A stretch of 64,000 nt of DNA from Rhyacichthys aspro (taxonomy: Eukaryota; Chordata; Actinopteri; Gobiiformes; Rhyacichthyidae): assembly GCA_036850595.1 (NCBI GenBank), contig CM072159.1:7897016-7961015 (forward strand), read 5' to 3'. A program made the position numbers and the translations under genes. Of this stretch, positions 37,629-50,999 are shown one piece after another (the stretch's first letter is position 1; the number at the start of each line of letters is the position of its first letter). The notes under the pieces were generated by a model that made no database searches, was not told the DNA's origin, and was given only the letters and a program-made list of their open reading frames with translations.

Positions 37629-39331
37629 ACCAAGGCGCCTCCGTTTTTTCACACGGCCAACAAATAATCCTGTGTTGGCCCTTAAGTTGGGTTGAAGCTG
37701 CACGTCGAATTCACTGGACAGTTTTAGCCGAGTCCTGCGTCATCACGGCTGCGCACAAACGCGGGGAGAAAATCAAAACAATGCTTAATAGCGAGTCATG
37801 CTTCATTTAAGTATGCTCTTGGGCTTTTATTTATCTGCCACGGTGGTCCAAGCAGCACAAGAAAAGAAACAGTGTGAGACTCGCAAGGAAATGCTAATGG
37901 AAACTCCATCCATCATAATTAGACAAAAGAAGAGCTGTTCAAAAGATAAGCATGTGTCCCTGAACCATAACATGATACGGTAAGGCGCATATCCACGGGA
38001 CCCCCCTCCTGCAGAGCGCCTCCAGTAGGGCCCCACAGTCTCCACCCCGGGACTCTGGTGTAGCCCCCCCACCACCACCACCAGCAGCCCCTTACCCAGA
38101 TCACTGCAGCTGCCACTTTTCTGTGAGCTGATGTGTAACTGCAGTCATTCAAGGTGTTATTTACTTTGGGCACAGTACATACAGTAGGCTATAGAGCTTA
38201 TATGTTTAACAGTATATGTTTATATGTATGTATTGAAATGTGATATTTTTGATCAACCAGTTATTTTATCTGTGCTACATCTACACTTTTTTAATTTTAA
38301 TCGGATCCTGTGAAACTGTAAAATCACCTGTTAGCATAGTGTAATAGACCATAAGCGTCATCTAGTCTTTACTTTTTCATGGATTTTAACAGATAAGAAT
38401 GCATTAAGGGGGTCCCAAGTTAGGGACACTCCTATTGGCTAGTTGGTCTACAGCATTTGGATAAATATTGGCAATGCATTTAAATGATTTTTAACGAGGG
38501 GGAGATAATGGATTTCTGGATTGGTTCTGACATTTTTACTCCTCAAAGTCAGAACCAGGATTGTGTAGAATCTTTACATTATGATGAATTCAGAACTGTC
38601 ATGAAAGACATGATTGAAGTTCAATGGTTTAAACATGAGGCTCATCTCGTCAGTTGTTTAGGGTTTCCAAGACCATCATTTTGGAACACGTTTAGGTAGA
38701 ATGACAACAAGGCAAAACCATTCCTTTACTGAATGAGATGCTTGAACATTTTGAATTGACTTGCTTCACTTTCTTCCAAGCAATATCCTTTTTATTTCTG
38801 TTTCTAGTACAAAGAAGTATTGCACAGCTCCAGGTGCCCACAGACAGCCACTATTAGTTTGTCCTCCATTGTTGTGCTGGACTCCTCCCTTTGCTTGTTT
38901 GCTTGATAGGATATCAGTGTGAACAGCAGCTGGGACAGGTTGAGATATCATCAGTTTTACAGAAAATGTCTGTGTTTCATTGTTCACAGTGGAGTTTGAA
39001 GAAGTGTTAAAAAAAAGTACACTTTTATGGTTACGTTTGTGTAGTCAGTGATTGAGAAATATAGTCACATAGTGCCATTAAGCGTGATGATCTTTTTTCC
39101 TATGTGATGACAAATAAGAATGACATCTCTCTGGAAATGTTGGTGATTCAAAGATCCAAAAATAAACTTGAAACTTGAGTCACAAATATCAAAAATGAAT
39201 TCTTCAATTACATCTCTTCTGCTGCTGTCACCACACTGTCAATCAAACCCAGACACTAAAGCAAATACTTTCAAAACTCTCTATCCTTGTACTAAATAGA
39301 CCCATAAACTCTGTCTCCACTCTTCCTCCAG

Positions 39332-39511
39332 GTAAACACTACGGCGTCTACAGCTGCGAGGGCTGCAAAGGCTTCTTCAAAAGGACGGTGCGCAAGGACC
39401 TGACCTACACGTGTCGCGACAACAAGGACTGTGTGATCGACAAGCGCCAGAGGAACCGCTGCCAGTACTGCCGCTACCAGAAGTGTTTAGCCATGGGCAT
39501 GAAGAGAGAAG
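39332..39511 (+). CDS. rxra: rxra exon 4: DNA-binding domain core (rest of finger 1, finger 2)
   Basis: This 180-nt exon follows acceptor cttcctccag and precedes donor gtacag. It completes the Gly codon from exon 3 and ends with the first base of an Ala codon. It encodes KHYGVYSCEGCKGFFKRTV through CLAMGMKRE. The P-box CEGCKG, which reads the AGGTCA half-site, is intact. So are the D-box CRDNKDC used for dimer contacts, the second-finger Cys pair CQYC, and the start of the C-terminal extension MGMKRE. All eight zinc-binding Cys across exons 3 and 4 are present, so DNA binding should be normal. VIDKRQ has Val where the human protein has Leu, a conservative change. The reading frame closes nine codons past the donor, so the exon cannot be longer. 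Confidence 0.98.
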
Positions 39512-41366
39512 GTACAGCACATACCGTAGAGGAATGAGCCCCTTTAACCATCCCATGTCAGCTTCTACTAATACTCATTCATGCTGGAAAAGAAAATTTG
39601 ATGAAGTACAAGTGAAGTTAGTTTTAGCATGTCTTAAGTCATTGTCAGCGTCAAATGTTGTGTACATCTTCCATTTTAGAGAATATTTAATGCAACAGAG
39701 ACAATAATTGCAGTGGTTTTAATCCATGAATCATAAGACTAGTGACATTGCATCTGTCAGAAAAAAGAGGTCTTAAAGAATAGTTTATTATTTTGAAAAA
39801 TACGTTTATGGAGTACATATGGACAGTTATGTAATCCTGCCAGTAGAAAGCTGTTAGCATTCCAAGTTTGGAGAACAGGGAGATTTAATATAGTGACTAA
39901 ACTGTATGGCTTTAAATAGGACCAACAAAAAAATCAATAAACTGTAAAGGAACAAAGGGAAACTGCCCACAGTACATTCTTGGATAGTTAAATTATAGGA
40001 AGAAAAAATACCCACCAGATGTCAAGATAAACTAGTGTAAACACTTTTGGTTTAAAACACAATTGAACCAACAATGGTTGCAGTTATAAATGCATGTGCA
40101 TTTTTCCTAAAATATAGCGCAGCCATGTATAACTCAAAACTTATGTTGTCCATTTTAAATGCTTCACCAAACTGTAGGTGCACCGTCAATCATCTACTGA
40201 AGTATCCATAAGGACACCTTTTACAATTGGAACTATCTTTAAAATGGATCTTCATCCACATCTTACAAATGAAGACAGAACCTTTTAATGAAGCTGATGC
40301 TGGATTCATGTGATCCTCAGAGTTTACTGTTTTATTCCAAGCTGAAAAATGCATGTGAATGATTGCTGAAGTTGGGAAAAAATCTCCGAAATCCATATTG
40401 AAATTTGATCTTGACTTTCATTTTTACTGTATACCTGCAAAGTATTTATGTATGGCAATCCTTCTGAGTTGAAAGCACATGAATACACCAAAGTTTCCAA
40501 TTGAGAAACTTGGCGCATCCAAGAAACACATGACTGCAGCACCTATCCACATTTTACTAATGATGAAAGTTCATTCATATATGGCTGAAATTCATGTTGC
40601 GTGATTGCAGACAAACCTCTATTATTTCATCTAATCAGTGAGGACAAAAAAGCAGTAAATGCATGGCTGACTTTTTTTTCCCCCTTTCTTAATAATCTTA
40701 ATAATCTTTCCTTTCCTCCTTTCCTTTAATATTTTGCCAAACCCTGCAGCATAGAAGCTATATGAAGATGCAGCAAAAGATGTGCACTTGAAAATGAAAG
40801 CATATTAGTATGGACAGGGCTTAAACTCTAATCAGAAACAGCTGAGGATGTGGGTTCAACATCTGCTTGGGTTTATTCTTATCATGCAAATGCAACAGAC
40901 ACAAAATCCACCTTTTCCTATTTCAAATACAGTACTTCAAATGTCAAAAATCAAAATCTATAGGAACCAAAAAAACAAAACAAAATTTAAGACACATTTT
41001 AAGACCAAGGTGTGACATTATGGCTGGATTATTCTTCATTTTACTGACTTCCTTGGAAAAAAGCACAGTCAAGCAACTTTCCCCCCACTCAGCCTGTGTC
41101 AGATTATACAGAGGAAGTTCCCACTGTGAGTGTTCCCGCTCCATAATAATGCCGCCGCTACAGGCCTTATTGTATTTTCAGAATTTTTCGACTCGGAGCA
41201 GTATTTTTTAAAAAGGGGGGAAATGCATTCAGCTGCATCAACCCCCGGGAGCCACTCGCTGCTCCATCTGGAAACACTGAGGAACTGTGTGATTAGGACG
41301 TCCTCAGGGATTTCCGCAAAAGAATCAAAATATAACAATTGAGCTTTTTTTCCCCAAACCTCTGGC

Positions 41367-41385
41367 TTTTTTTTTTTTTTTTTTT
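41367..41385. repeat. T19 homopolymer
   Basis: A run of 19 T in intron 4. Confidence 0.9.
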
Positions 41386-42389
41386 GTACAGTTCTCATTC
41401 TCATGCTAGTCATTTGTCTGCCTGGCTTCTTGCAGTGAACCGGCTTGCTTGTGCAATTACACTCTTGTTTTGTGTGTTTATTTTGCCGGAGTCTCATTTG
41501 AAAAAATTTAATCAAAGTTCCCAAATTAGATTATGGGTTGTAATTACTTAGCACAGTAAAAAATGTGGACCGCATTCCTCAAATTAGAGACAGCTGATGA
41601 GCCGTGCATTCTGCTACCAGCACTGTCAGATGGAGATGAGCCACAAACTCAGATTAGTCTAAAAAAGCATTTTAAGGGGTTGTTTCCTCAGTCACGTTCC
41701 TATATAAACGTGTGCTGTTTCATTGACAGTAAAAAGGAAAGATGTAATAAAGGGTCATGTGTAATGAATGACAAACAGAAACCATTGGATGCCATATTGG
41801 GTTTATGAAGCCAGAAATTCACCATGAATCTTAGACGTAAACGTTGTTACGCACTTCTAACATACAATTTCAAAGCGAGTGGTTATGCTACTGCTGCAAG
41901 CTGTCAGCTACACCAGTGAAGGACAGCCCATATCAATCAGTGAGTTTACTTACGCAGCTTAATCAGGCTACACTTGACGATGGCTCAATTAGGCCAACTA
42001 ACTGGACTCATGTCTTGGTTTAGGTTTAACTGCACATAGACAGTCAAACCATTCAGTCTCCAGTGCTCTGCTCAGGCTAAAACTGCTCTCATTTGGTTTC
42101 TGTATTTAATAGTTTACAGTCAGTGATAAAAGGAGAAAAAGAGCTAATGTTCAACTTCACATCTGTCGTGTTTAATGCTAATAAACGCTACTTAACTAGG
42201 TTAGCATAAAGTCTTTTGTGAAGTGCAAAACTTTCCCACTTTGGAAGTACAGCAAAATTGGCAATATGACATCAAAATCAATCAAGATCTGGATGACTGA
42301 GAATCTCCAGACATACTGCAAAACCATATTGGAAACTATGGGCCTTTTAAAGAGCATGTAAGTGCTGCATAAGCTTCAGTAGATGGAGC

Positions 42390-42430
42390 TTTTTTATTTT
42401 ATTGTTTTGTTTTTTGTTTTTTGTTTTTTT
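42390..42430. repeat. T-rich tract with repeated G(T)n units
   Basis: T-runs punctuated by single G or A, in intron 4. Confidence 0.8.
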
Positions 42431-43860
42431 GCACCATTTTTATGTGAGAGACCAAAACAATCAACAGGCAGCAGAGTGGCATAAACTTCTTCAGGCTAAA
42501 AATATGTCGCTTTAAACACTGGTCTACGTGTTGTATCTTATTTATTTACTTGTCTTACACTATGCTGCTTTCTGGATCTGCTCGGTGACAGTAACTGATG
42601 CATGAGAATATTAAAGTTGCAAATATAGTTGGACTTAAGCATTGTTTAATTTTTTTTAGGTGGCATGTAAATGTGATTTTTTGAATGACTAAAAGTGGAC
42701 TTTTAAACTGTGTGTAAAAATTGCTTTTTATATAGCTAAGAAAAGCTTCAGCTTTCCTCATATGTGATTTCCCCATACAATGTGAGATGGGTTTCTATTT
42801 GAAACACGCTAAAGTAGCACAATGTATGTCCAGCTTTAGTTGGACTGGAGCTGGACTAAGCCTCTGCGCACAGTCCACTGTTTCCTGAAAAATGTGAAAT
42901 CCTAAAACAGGAGAGTGTCATTTATTTCTTTTTTCTCTCTTATAGTTTTGCAGTTGGTTATATTTGCAAAACTTTGTTGTATCCATGGCAACAAGTTAAC
43001 CTGCTCACATTGTACGGATTTTTTGCTCAAAACAATATGCTTATTTTTTTCAATACTGCCTTCTTGCCAGAACATTTCAGACTTGTTTAACACTATGGGC
43101 CAGACAAAAACACCTTTATGAAACTGGCTTTGTTCCATAACATACAGACTGAGGAATGCACACTATTTGAAGAGCCTCAAAAGCCCAAGCCTTAGGCACT
43201 ATAACAGGCGGACAAGTGACTTTATTTTTCTCAGCGATGCACAGTCATTCAACACAAGCTACAAACACAATTTGAATAGACCCCAAGGTTAAACTATTAA
43301 TAAGTGAGTAGTGGAACTGTTGAACAAGATGGTAAAGCTCATTGTCAAGTCACTGAGCACATCTTCATTTGGCTCTGACTTCTGAATGAGCACTGAAACA
43401 GATCCAGGGCTGATTGAAAGAGTAATGTGACGTGCCTTCAAGGGAAGATTAGCGAGTGGAAAACTGTGGTAAAAAGAGGCTGCGAAGTGTGAATTCTAAC
43501 ACTACGGAGGGTGTTAAAAATATTAGCGCTGCTTGCAGAGGGCTGTTAAGCACTCTTTCACACGTTGAATGAATCAATCTCAGCTCGTCACCGTTAGGGT
43601 CACAGTAGCATATGGACTATGTATAGGGTAAACGGAGAAGGGCAGGAATTGTCTATACTTTACATCACACCTTAGTTACTTTACATTTAACTAAAGTTTG
43701 AGACTGAAGATTGACGTACACTGATTTGAAAAAGAAAGTCTACATCCACGGAAGAATATTTGCCAAAATATTGCCACTAAAGCTATAAAACATTGCACGC
43801 TTCAGGAGAGGCAGAGAAGACACAAGCCTCTTTTTAGGGCTTACCTGTACCTGTAGATTT

Positions 43861-44298
43861 CACTGTACTGTGCCAAGTCTTAGGTCACCACTAGATTAAC
43901 TCTTAAGCTATGTCAAAATTTACAATGTTAAGATCAAGTTGGTGAACAATCACGGGAGTTCAATGCCAAAACCAGATGGGAAGGACAAGAAACATTTGAA
44001 AAGGTTTGGGGCTCTTCCAAAGTGAAGACTCGGGATGCATTGAAGATGTGTAGACAGGCATAACCTGTTGATACTGGCTCTATCCACACATTGCTCATTG
44101 TTATTTTGTGTGAATGAGCATGCACATATCCATGGTAACAACATAAAGAAACAACATTTCAATCTCATCACAGTAAATCATCATGAAACACAATGTTATT
44201 CCCTTGTACTAAAATGTTTTCTCTCCTTTCCTGCATGAAAACCTTGAAAAGGTTTGGGGCTGCATATCTGTGTTCTAAGACTTTTACACAGCACTGTA
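43861..44298. mobile_element. MITE-like element with mariner-type inverted ends
   Basis: The left end reads CACTGTACTGTGCCAAGTCT followed by TAGG. The right end, on the reverse strand, reads TACAGTGCTGTGTAAAAGTC then TTAG. These are imperfect inverted repeats of about 25 bases resembling the ctgtgcaaaagtcttagg ends of a familiar fish mariner-like family. The 438-base interior has no transposase frame, so it would be a non-autonomous derivative. A 16-base direct repeat, gaaaaggtttggggct, occurs inside at about 43997 and 44246. Confidence 0.6.
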
Positions 44299-45608
44299 TG
44301 TATCAAAAGTATGGCCTCATGAGCAGGTAAACCAAGATGGCTGCAGGTGTAAACCAATTGTTTACGGTGGATCAAACTCTAGAAAAATCTAATCTTTGGT
44401 CTATTCTTGCATCGCCCAATCTGCTCTGACCTCTGCTTGGCCTCATGTCCCCTCCTTTCTGCTTTTATTTATACAATTGTAGGCCTTCTTTACTCCTTTC
44501 AAGGATATTATCATTTACTGCCTTTTACCTCACTCACAGCTCTGCCTAAGCCTTCCCCCCTGCACCCCGAGGGCTGTGGCTGGAGAACAAGGCGGCAGTA
44601 GCCCAAAAGGCTGAGCGAATCCACAGAAAAACAGGATTAAATGAATTTATGCTCTCCCAGTAAGGAAAAGGGAGAGGAGGAGGAGAAGGAGGGGGATAAA
44701 GCTAACATGATTTCAGCCCTCCTCACCTCTCGCTGACTCCAACACAAGTATTCTACCCTTGGGCTGACCTGCACCGCCAGACAGCCGCTCCTCTAAAGTG
44801 GGGCCCCAACCAGTGCTTCCTTTCCCCCCCAAACACGACCACGGCCTCTCTGATTCAGGACTTGGAATAGAAACCAGAGTGACGGGAAACATTAGACGTA
44901 AGATCATCCCGAAATGTGTGTTTGATACTGAGAGCGTGTCTGTAAAAAACCTGGCTGTTCTCCAGTTGTGTATGGAATCTCTGGTCCTAATGTTACGTAC
45001 TCAACTAAAAGCCCCTTGTCACGTAGCGCATTACGTCCATAAATTTTGATTAGGCTGAACTTATAAAAAGCCAAAGTACTTTTTTCTGTGGTGGATTAAA
45101 TTATGTAAATTATGGCCTTTTGGAAAGTCGAAACACACTCGTTTTTCTCTTCCGTCCCCAGTCGAGGGGTGTAGGTGCGGTTTCTCAAGCCACAGTGAGC
45201 CTCGGTGTCTGCTCAGCACACAAACCATTTCCTGTGTCTTCTCGCCAAGCCAATCAGAAGGCAGTACCAATGAGACTGTTTTTTTTTTTTGGTTTTTTTT
45301 TGCTAAAACCAGGCATGTTCTTACAATGTCTACATTGATCTGTGTACAGCTTTTTTTTTGAAGCCATACACAGAACAGTGGACTATGGGATTAGTTGCTG
45401 AAAGGGAAGATTGATGTGAGGCCTGGCTCCAAGAAACATGGCTGCCATTGACTCACCAAAAACTGTCTTTTTTATAGGAGATGTTTCGATTCACACACTT
45501 CATCCAGCTTCATATACTTTCAAATATTGTTTTGATGCATTAGAATTATTGAAAATTTAGATTTTCCTTTGTTTATATAGGCTTATTCATTTAAACTATT
45601 GATTGAAA

Positions 45609-45960
45609 ACAGTGGTTGCCCTTCTTGATTTCTTAATTTTTTGCCATTGCCATTTGGCACACTTAAATGTTTCAGATCATCAAACAAATTTAAATATTAA
45701 ACAAAAATAACTCAAGTAAACACAAAATGCAGGTTTTAAGTGATAATTTTATTTATTAAGAAAAAGCCATACAAGCCAACCTAGAAAGCTGAGTTCAAGT
45801 CCAATAGCCACACCCAGATCTGATTACTGCCTCACCCGTTGAATCAAGAAAACAATACTTAAATACAACCTGTTTGACAAAGTGAAGTTTGCCAAAAAAT
45901 TCCAAAAAGCAAGACATCATGCTGCAATCCAAATTCAGGAACAGATGAGAAACAAAGAAT
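45609..45960 (+). mobile_element. 5' part of a decayed Tc1-like transposon
   Basis: The segment begins with agtggttgcccttcttgatt, runs through the terminal-repeat region (aaatgtttcagatcatcaaa and aaacacaaaatgcag), continues into the 5' untranslated part (agccacacccagatctgatt), and reaches the position of the transposase start (catcatgctgcaatccaaat). I recognise this order from the widespread fish Tc1-like element that carries a transposase reading M-P-R-S-K at its start. Here the start region has indels, the frame is lost and the element is cut off after about 40 bases of coding sequence. It is an inactive relic. Confidence 0.75.
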
Positions 45961-47328
45961 ACTTTGTATATACATATACTTTTCTATAATATGTTTAGAT
46001 GTTTTAATAAACTCAGAAGACCTAAAATGCTACTTCAAAAGACAAATGATGATTGATTACACTGAGTAAATACATGCAGTTGTTCTGTAATAGCTGCACA
46101 ATGAAACACATTAAAGTCATTGATAAATACCATTAAATTCATAGAGGAATTGAGTTGTCTGTTGTAAACTATTGTAGATGTCATAGGCCTAAGCTTCTAT
46201 ATAGAACTTTTAAATCATATATTCAAATGTGATACTTGGTGTGAAAAGTTTTAGAACCAATGAGATAAAGAAAAACTTTAGGATCGGGAGTTAGTTACAT
46301 TGCAACATGATTGGAGAAGTAGCCTTCATAGCTACTTTTCTCGTTGGCTGGATGAAGCCGACCAGCCCTGTCAACTCATCTTTCTCTTCAGTCCCATCTT
46401 TAAACTGCTAATGGCTAAAGTTTGTGACCACTGGAGGCATAATTAAGAGTTAGGCTCTACATTATGTATAGCAACCCAGCAACAAAGTGGGCACAAAAGA
46501 AGCTGCTTGTTGTGGAGTTTGACATGGAACACATTTTCTTGTTATTTTCTTGTTTTGACTCCTTGAGAATTTCTTTGCCACTGCGACTTGTGTATAGTTT
46601 AGGTCTAAGGTCCTGGATTTTTTTCCATTCATACAGTTCAAGCAATTATTGATGTTTTGTCTCTTGAGTGTGTGTGCCATAATACATGCAGGGTTAGCCA
46701 CATTCATTCATATTCAGTGGCTAAGCAGTGCCAGCATAGACACTTGTAGACACTTGAAATATTCATGCAGACTCATGCAAAGATTGTCAACACAACAGTT
46801 ATGTGTAAGCAAAAGACAAACAAGTATGCTGTTTTTCAGTTTCCTGCTAATAGATGTGTGAAATAGAAACTTCAGCAGGAAAAGTTTGGAAAAAGGAGAT
46901 GGTAATTTTACCGTAGTACTAAAAGTGTCAGAGCTGGTGCCAGTGCTAGAGATACATGTTTGAAAGATGCACTGCAAAATCAGATTCCTCTTGAAACCAG
47001 TTCAGTCTCCCAAAGTGTATATGCTTTATGTGTTTACTTGGGCAGAAGAACACCTGGTTAGACACAAGACAAAAAAATATGATTTATGCCATCGGATGTG
47101 ACCATCCTTAGCCAAAGGCTGATGTTAGTTGTCTTTATTTTAGTATGTACATCCTTCCACTAAACTTTTGTAATGCAAAAATTTTATGTCAAAGGTTACT
47201 CTAGTGCCCCAACTTTGGGACAAATATTTTTGAACCCGACTGCATGAGCTGAAAGTACAGAATCTTTCTGTGTAGTGATTCAAATGTAAAACAGCAGTAG
47301 TGACCGGAACCAGTGTTATTACATGCAG

Positions 47329-47498
47329 CTGTCCAGGAGGAGCGCCAGCGAGCCAAGGAGAAGAGTGAGAACGAGGTGGAGTCCACCAGCTGCGCCAACG
47401 AGGACATGCCCGTCGAGAAGATCCTGGAAGCAGAGCAGGCCGTGGAGCCCAAGACTGAGACCTACATTGAGACCAACCTTGGTGTGCCGTCCAACTCG
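47329..47498 (+). CDS. rxra: rxra exon 5: hinge and LBD helix 1
   Basis: This 170-nt exon lies between acceptor attacatgcag and donor gtaagt, entering in phase 1 and leaving in phase 0. It encodes VQEERQRAKEKSENEVESTS, then CANEDMPVEKILEAEQAVEP, then KTETYIETNLGVPSNS. The first part is the end of the DNA-binding C-terminal extension and the flexible hinge; NEDMPVEKILEAE is helix 1 of the ligand-binding domain. NEVEST and KTETYIE favour alpha over the gamma paralogue, in which this region differs. Two changes stand out. Cys replaces Ser just before ANEDMP. Gln (cag) replaces the usual Leu (ctg) in ILEAE-x-AVEP. Both are single-base differences from the common codon and do not break the frame. 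Confidence 0.96.
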
Positions 47499-49132
47499 GT
47501 AAGTTGAGTCTCTTTATGTTTTGTCATTCATAATTGACCCTTTGTCATGTCTTGCCCTCCTTGCTTACTCTTGGTAAGTTTGACAACTTTTGGTTCAGTC
47601 TGCTGTAAAGTGTTGGCTGCAAATATTACGCTAAAGCTGCAGTTGCATGATTTTTTTGCAATTGTATAATTACTTGTTACACTGTGGGACTTGCATTGAC
47701 TATGACCAGTGTCTGATGCATGTCACGTTGTGCAATTTAAGATGTTCAGTGCATCAGAGTGGTATAACTTGAGTCTGAGTCTGGACTGGTTTGTGCTGGG
47801 AAAGAGTTCGAGATTGAGTTGATGGCATCCTTGTTAACAGGATTAAAAAGATATACAGTTATATGCATACAATACATATACATGTCTTTGTGGTATTCTC
47901 TCTAATTGCCTTAAATTTCTTACACTGTCTGATATTGGTCACAATATTTGAATGATTTTCCCACAATTAAGTCAAATGGGTTTCAGATTAATGATCGATG
48001 GCTTATAACATGCTTTTCAGTTAGACAACAACAGACAACAAATTCTGGAACATTCCCACCATTTCCTACAATTAGGTTTAATTTTCTACAGATGTTTTAT
48101 CTCATTGTTTCAGCAGAGTTCAGTAGTGCTATATTAAATGTACATTTTCTCAGCAAGTTTGCCTGATTAAAAGCTCTCTGCACCAATGTTTTTGTACATT
48201 TGTCCTACAGTGGGATGGTGACATTGGTAGCTATGTTTTGGTAAGTGCATGAAACCCTCTGATTGGACAGTCCATAACCAATGCCTGTTGAACTTGAACA
48301 GACCCTCGCATTCATGACCCTGTGTACAATACTGTTTCCAAGGACAGATGGAAAACATGTTTTTCTTTTTGTGCCTACTTTTAGCACTTAGAAGAAAATT
48401 GTTGTTCTTGAGCATTGTGTGATCCATTAATACTCAGCCCTCAAAACGTACATATCTATTTATATAACAAGGCTCAACAAGACACCTCAACAGAGTTTTG
48501 GCCCGCACAATCATTTGACTACATTGGTGCCCAAGGTTTATTATGGAACATGTAACTATGGCAACAGCTTGTGCATCATACCACAATACAAGATTATCTA
48601 TAGTGACTAAATATTTCTAGATACTTGGCAGTCATCAGAAAAAATGATAAAGAACACAATCCTATTTGTTAAATGAAAAATACGGGGATGTTTTTGTTGT
48701 ATTTTCTTCCATTAAGGGTAAGAATAGTTTATGGTGCAGCATAAAAAAGCTGAAGCATTTTTGCAGTCGTACCAGACGTTGTCAAGGTAATGAGTCCAAC
48801 TGGGCCTCGGCTGTAAAACACATAAAGATAGATGTGTTTTAGATTAATGGCTTATGACATGGGATTTATTTTCTGCTCTCTAAACTATTTCTGGAAAGAC
48901 CCCACCATTGTCTATAAATTAGTCCTAATTTTTACCAGATGTAGATGAAGTCTGTTCATGTCGGCCTTGTATTCTCCAGGAACGCTTTGCTAAAAAATCA
49001 CACAGTACCTTTGGCATATTTAACTGATTAATAATGTCTTCCTAAGAGCTGTAGACAACTATGATGTCAGAAAGATGAAGAAGCTCCTTGTTTTCAGTGA
49101 TCACTTTGACTTTTTACTCCTTAAATAATGAG

Positions 49133-49416
49133 ATGCCTCGCAGAAAGAAGGTTGTGGGTTTGATCCCGGGCCGGCAAGCCCTCGGTCTTTCCGTCACAAG
49201 ACATAAGACATAAGACATGCATGTGTAAGTGATTTGGTGCCTCTAGTGGATGAATGTGAGAGTAAATGGTTGTCTGTCGATGTCAGTCTAAATGTCAGCC
49301 CTGTGATTAATTAGCCATTGTTCATGGTGTACCCCGCCCAAGGCCCAAAGCCCAAAGCTGCTGGGATAGGCTCCAGTCACCTATGACCCCTAACAGGACT
49401 AAGCTGTATAAGATGT
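49133..49416 (+). repeat. degenerate teleost interspersed repeat (B-box-bearing)
   Basis: The start has a B-box-like GGTTTGATCCC (49157-49167) after cgcagaaagaaggttgtgg. The middle reads gtaaatggttgtctgtc and the end reads gtaccccgcccaaggcc then tgggataggctccagtcacc. This order of landmarks is that of a very abundant fish repeat. Local tandem duplications (acataagac, cccaaag) show decay. Confidence 0.75.
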
Positions 49417-50999
49417 GAAGTTTTAGTCTTCACTTAACTCTGACAAAATTGCAGAAATTGATCTTTGTCTTTGTACAGCATTGTGGGCTATATAGCATAA
49501 AATGAACCCTGGACGTTTTAAGTGTATGCACAAGAGGACAACTGTCGGAATAATAAAAGTAAATGGTTGCTCGATTTGATCCACCATTTCATTTTATGCA
49601 TTCAGAAAATCTATTATTTTAACAGCGTGGCGCACTTCACTTGTAGGATTGTAGATTTTCAGAAAGTACAGTCTGTCCTCTCTTTCTGGGACTACTTTAG
49701 GTGTAAAGCACCTGTTCACCTTTGAAAGTCTCCCTCAGTCAGCTGTGAGCCTCTTCATCTCTCCCATCAGTATCAGCTGGGCACTGGGGCCGTCCTGACA
49801 CAGAGGAGACTTAGAGCCATGAATTATCCAACAGGCAGACTGTTCCTGAAAGCATCCCGCTCAGCCTTCAACTTTCTATCTAAAGGAATTGGACTGGAAC
49901 GTGACGACCAGGGGAGCTCTGCGGCAGTCTTCCAACAACTCTGCTGCACTTTCTTTTGGGACTCTTGTGCTTCAGGGGGGAGGGAAATGTCCAGTGGAGC
50001 TAAGGTAGAAAAGGGGTGGGCTGTTATGTGAGTAAATGGGAGCTATTTTTGGGGACCAGATGGAAATGTAGGAGATGAGCTTTGACATTAGAGAGAGCCG
50101 GGAGAATGAGAGGGGAGTCGCAGGGGAAGGACTGGCAGCTCAGACGCACTAATGCTCGGAATTCAGCTGCTACGGGGGTCCCTCGATACATGCACTGACG
50201 ACACCAATTTTTTACAAAGCAGTCAAAATAAAAACAGAGCCCATGTGACAATGAAGTACACAGCCAAAATGTAGCTTTGGTAAAGTGACTAGTTTAGCAA
50301 AGTTATGACAAAAGTGTGGTGGATATATTAGGCAAGTTTTGCAAGATTTTGTCCTGGATTTTGATCATTAGGAAGATGAAATGGGCAAACCATGAACTTC
50401 AGCTTTGATGGCCCGACGACTGGGTCATAGCATCTCCGGAACAGTGGCTCCTGTGGTTTATTCCTGGTCTGCAATAAAAAAGGTGTAAGAGAGCAAAAGA
50501 GAACTGGGGAACGGCTGCAGCCCTTTTTTTTTTTTTCAGTGTACAAAAAGCAGGTTACAGGGCAATTCTACATAAAACGAGAGAAGTAGAAAAGCTGCAT
50601 TACCATTGCATTAAGCAGAACTTTTTACATTAAAGATTGAACTCCTTACATGTAGAAAATTAAAAAACTGCTGAAGTATTCTAGTTTTTTCTGTTGCTGG
50701 AAAATGACTATAACATGCCCGAAGCGTGAATCTGTGTCATAAATGGCATTCAAAAATATGATTTAAAGTCATCAGAAAAAGTGACTTCTAATCATATCAA
50801 TCATGCCATCACAAAGCGTGTCATGTATTTCAAACAAAAGTCTGTCTATCTATTTAAATCAACATAACTTTTTTTTTGGAGACTATATTGATACACATTT
50901 TTTTTCTAACACCTGGCCAACACCTGCACACTCATCCACATTTTAAAGAAGTGACAAAATCACACTGTTATTTCTTGCTATTTCAGTGTACTGGCCCTT

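Larger units (their letters stand above)
34822..39331 (+). other. rxra: rxra intron 3 (4.5 kb)
   Basis: No coding content is seen. T-runs occur at 37012-37036, 37185-37205 and 37612-37628; the first is followed by three GTTT units. The long Phe-rich or Lys-rich open frames around 36741-37176 are translations of these T-runs and not genes. I see nothing else I can name. Confidence 0.9.
39512..47328 (+). other. rxra: rxra intron 4 (7.8 kb)
   Basis: This intron holds a T19 run at 41367-41385, a T/G-rich low-complexity tract at 42390-42430, a MITE-like element with mariner-type ends at 43861-44298, and the 5' portion of a decayed Tc1-like transposon at 45609-45960. A purine-rich GGAGGA stretch lies near 44667-44700. 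No host exon or conserved open frame is visible. Confidence 0.9.

Noticed and set aside
41099..41524. 141-codon minus-strand open frame in intron 4
   Set aside because: It includes a poly-Lys run from the T19 tract and has no domain.
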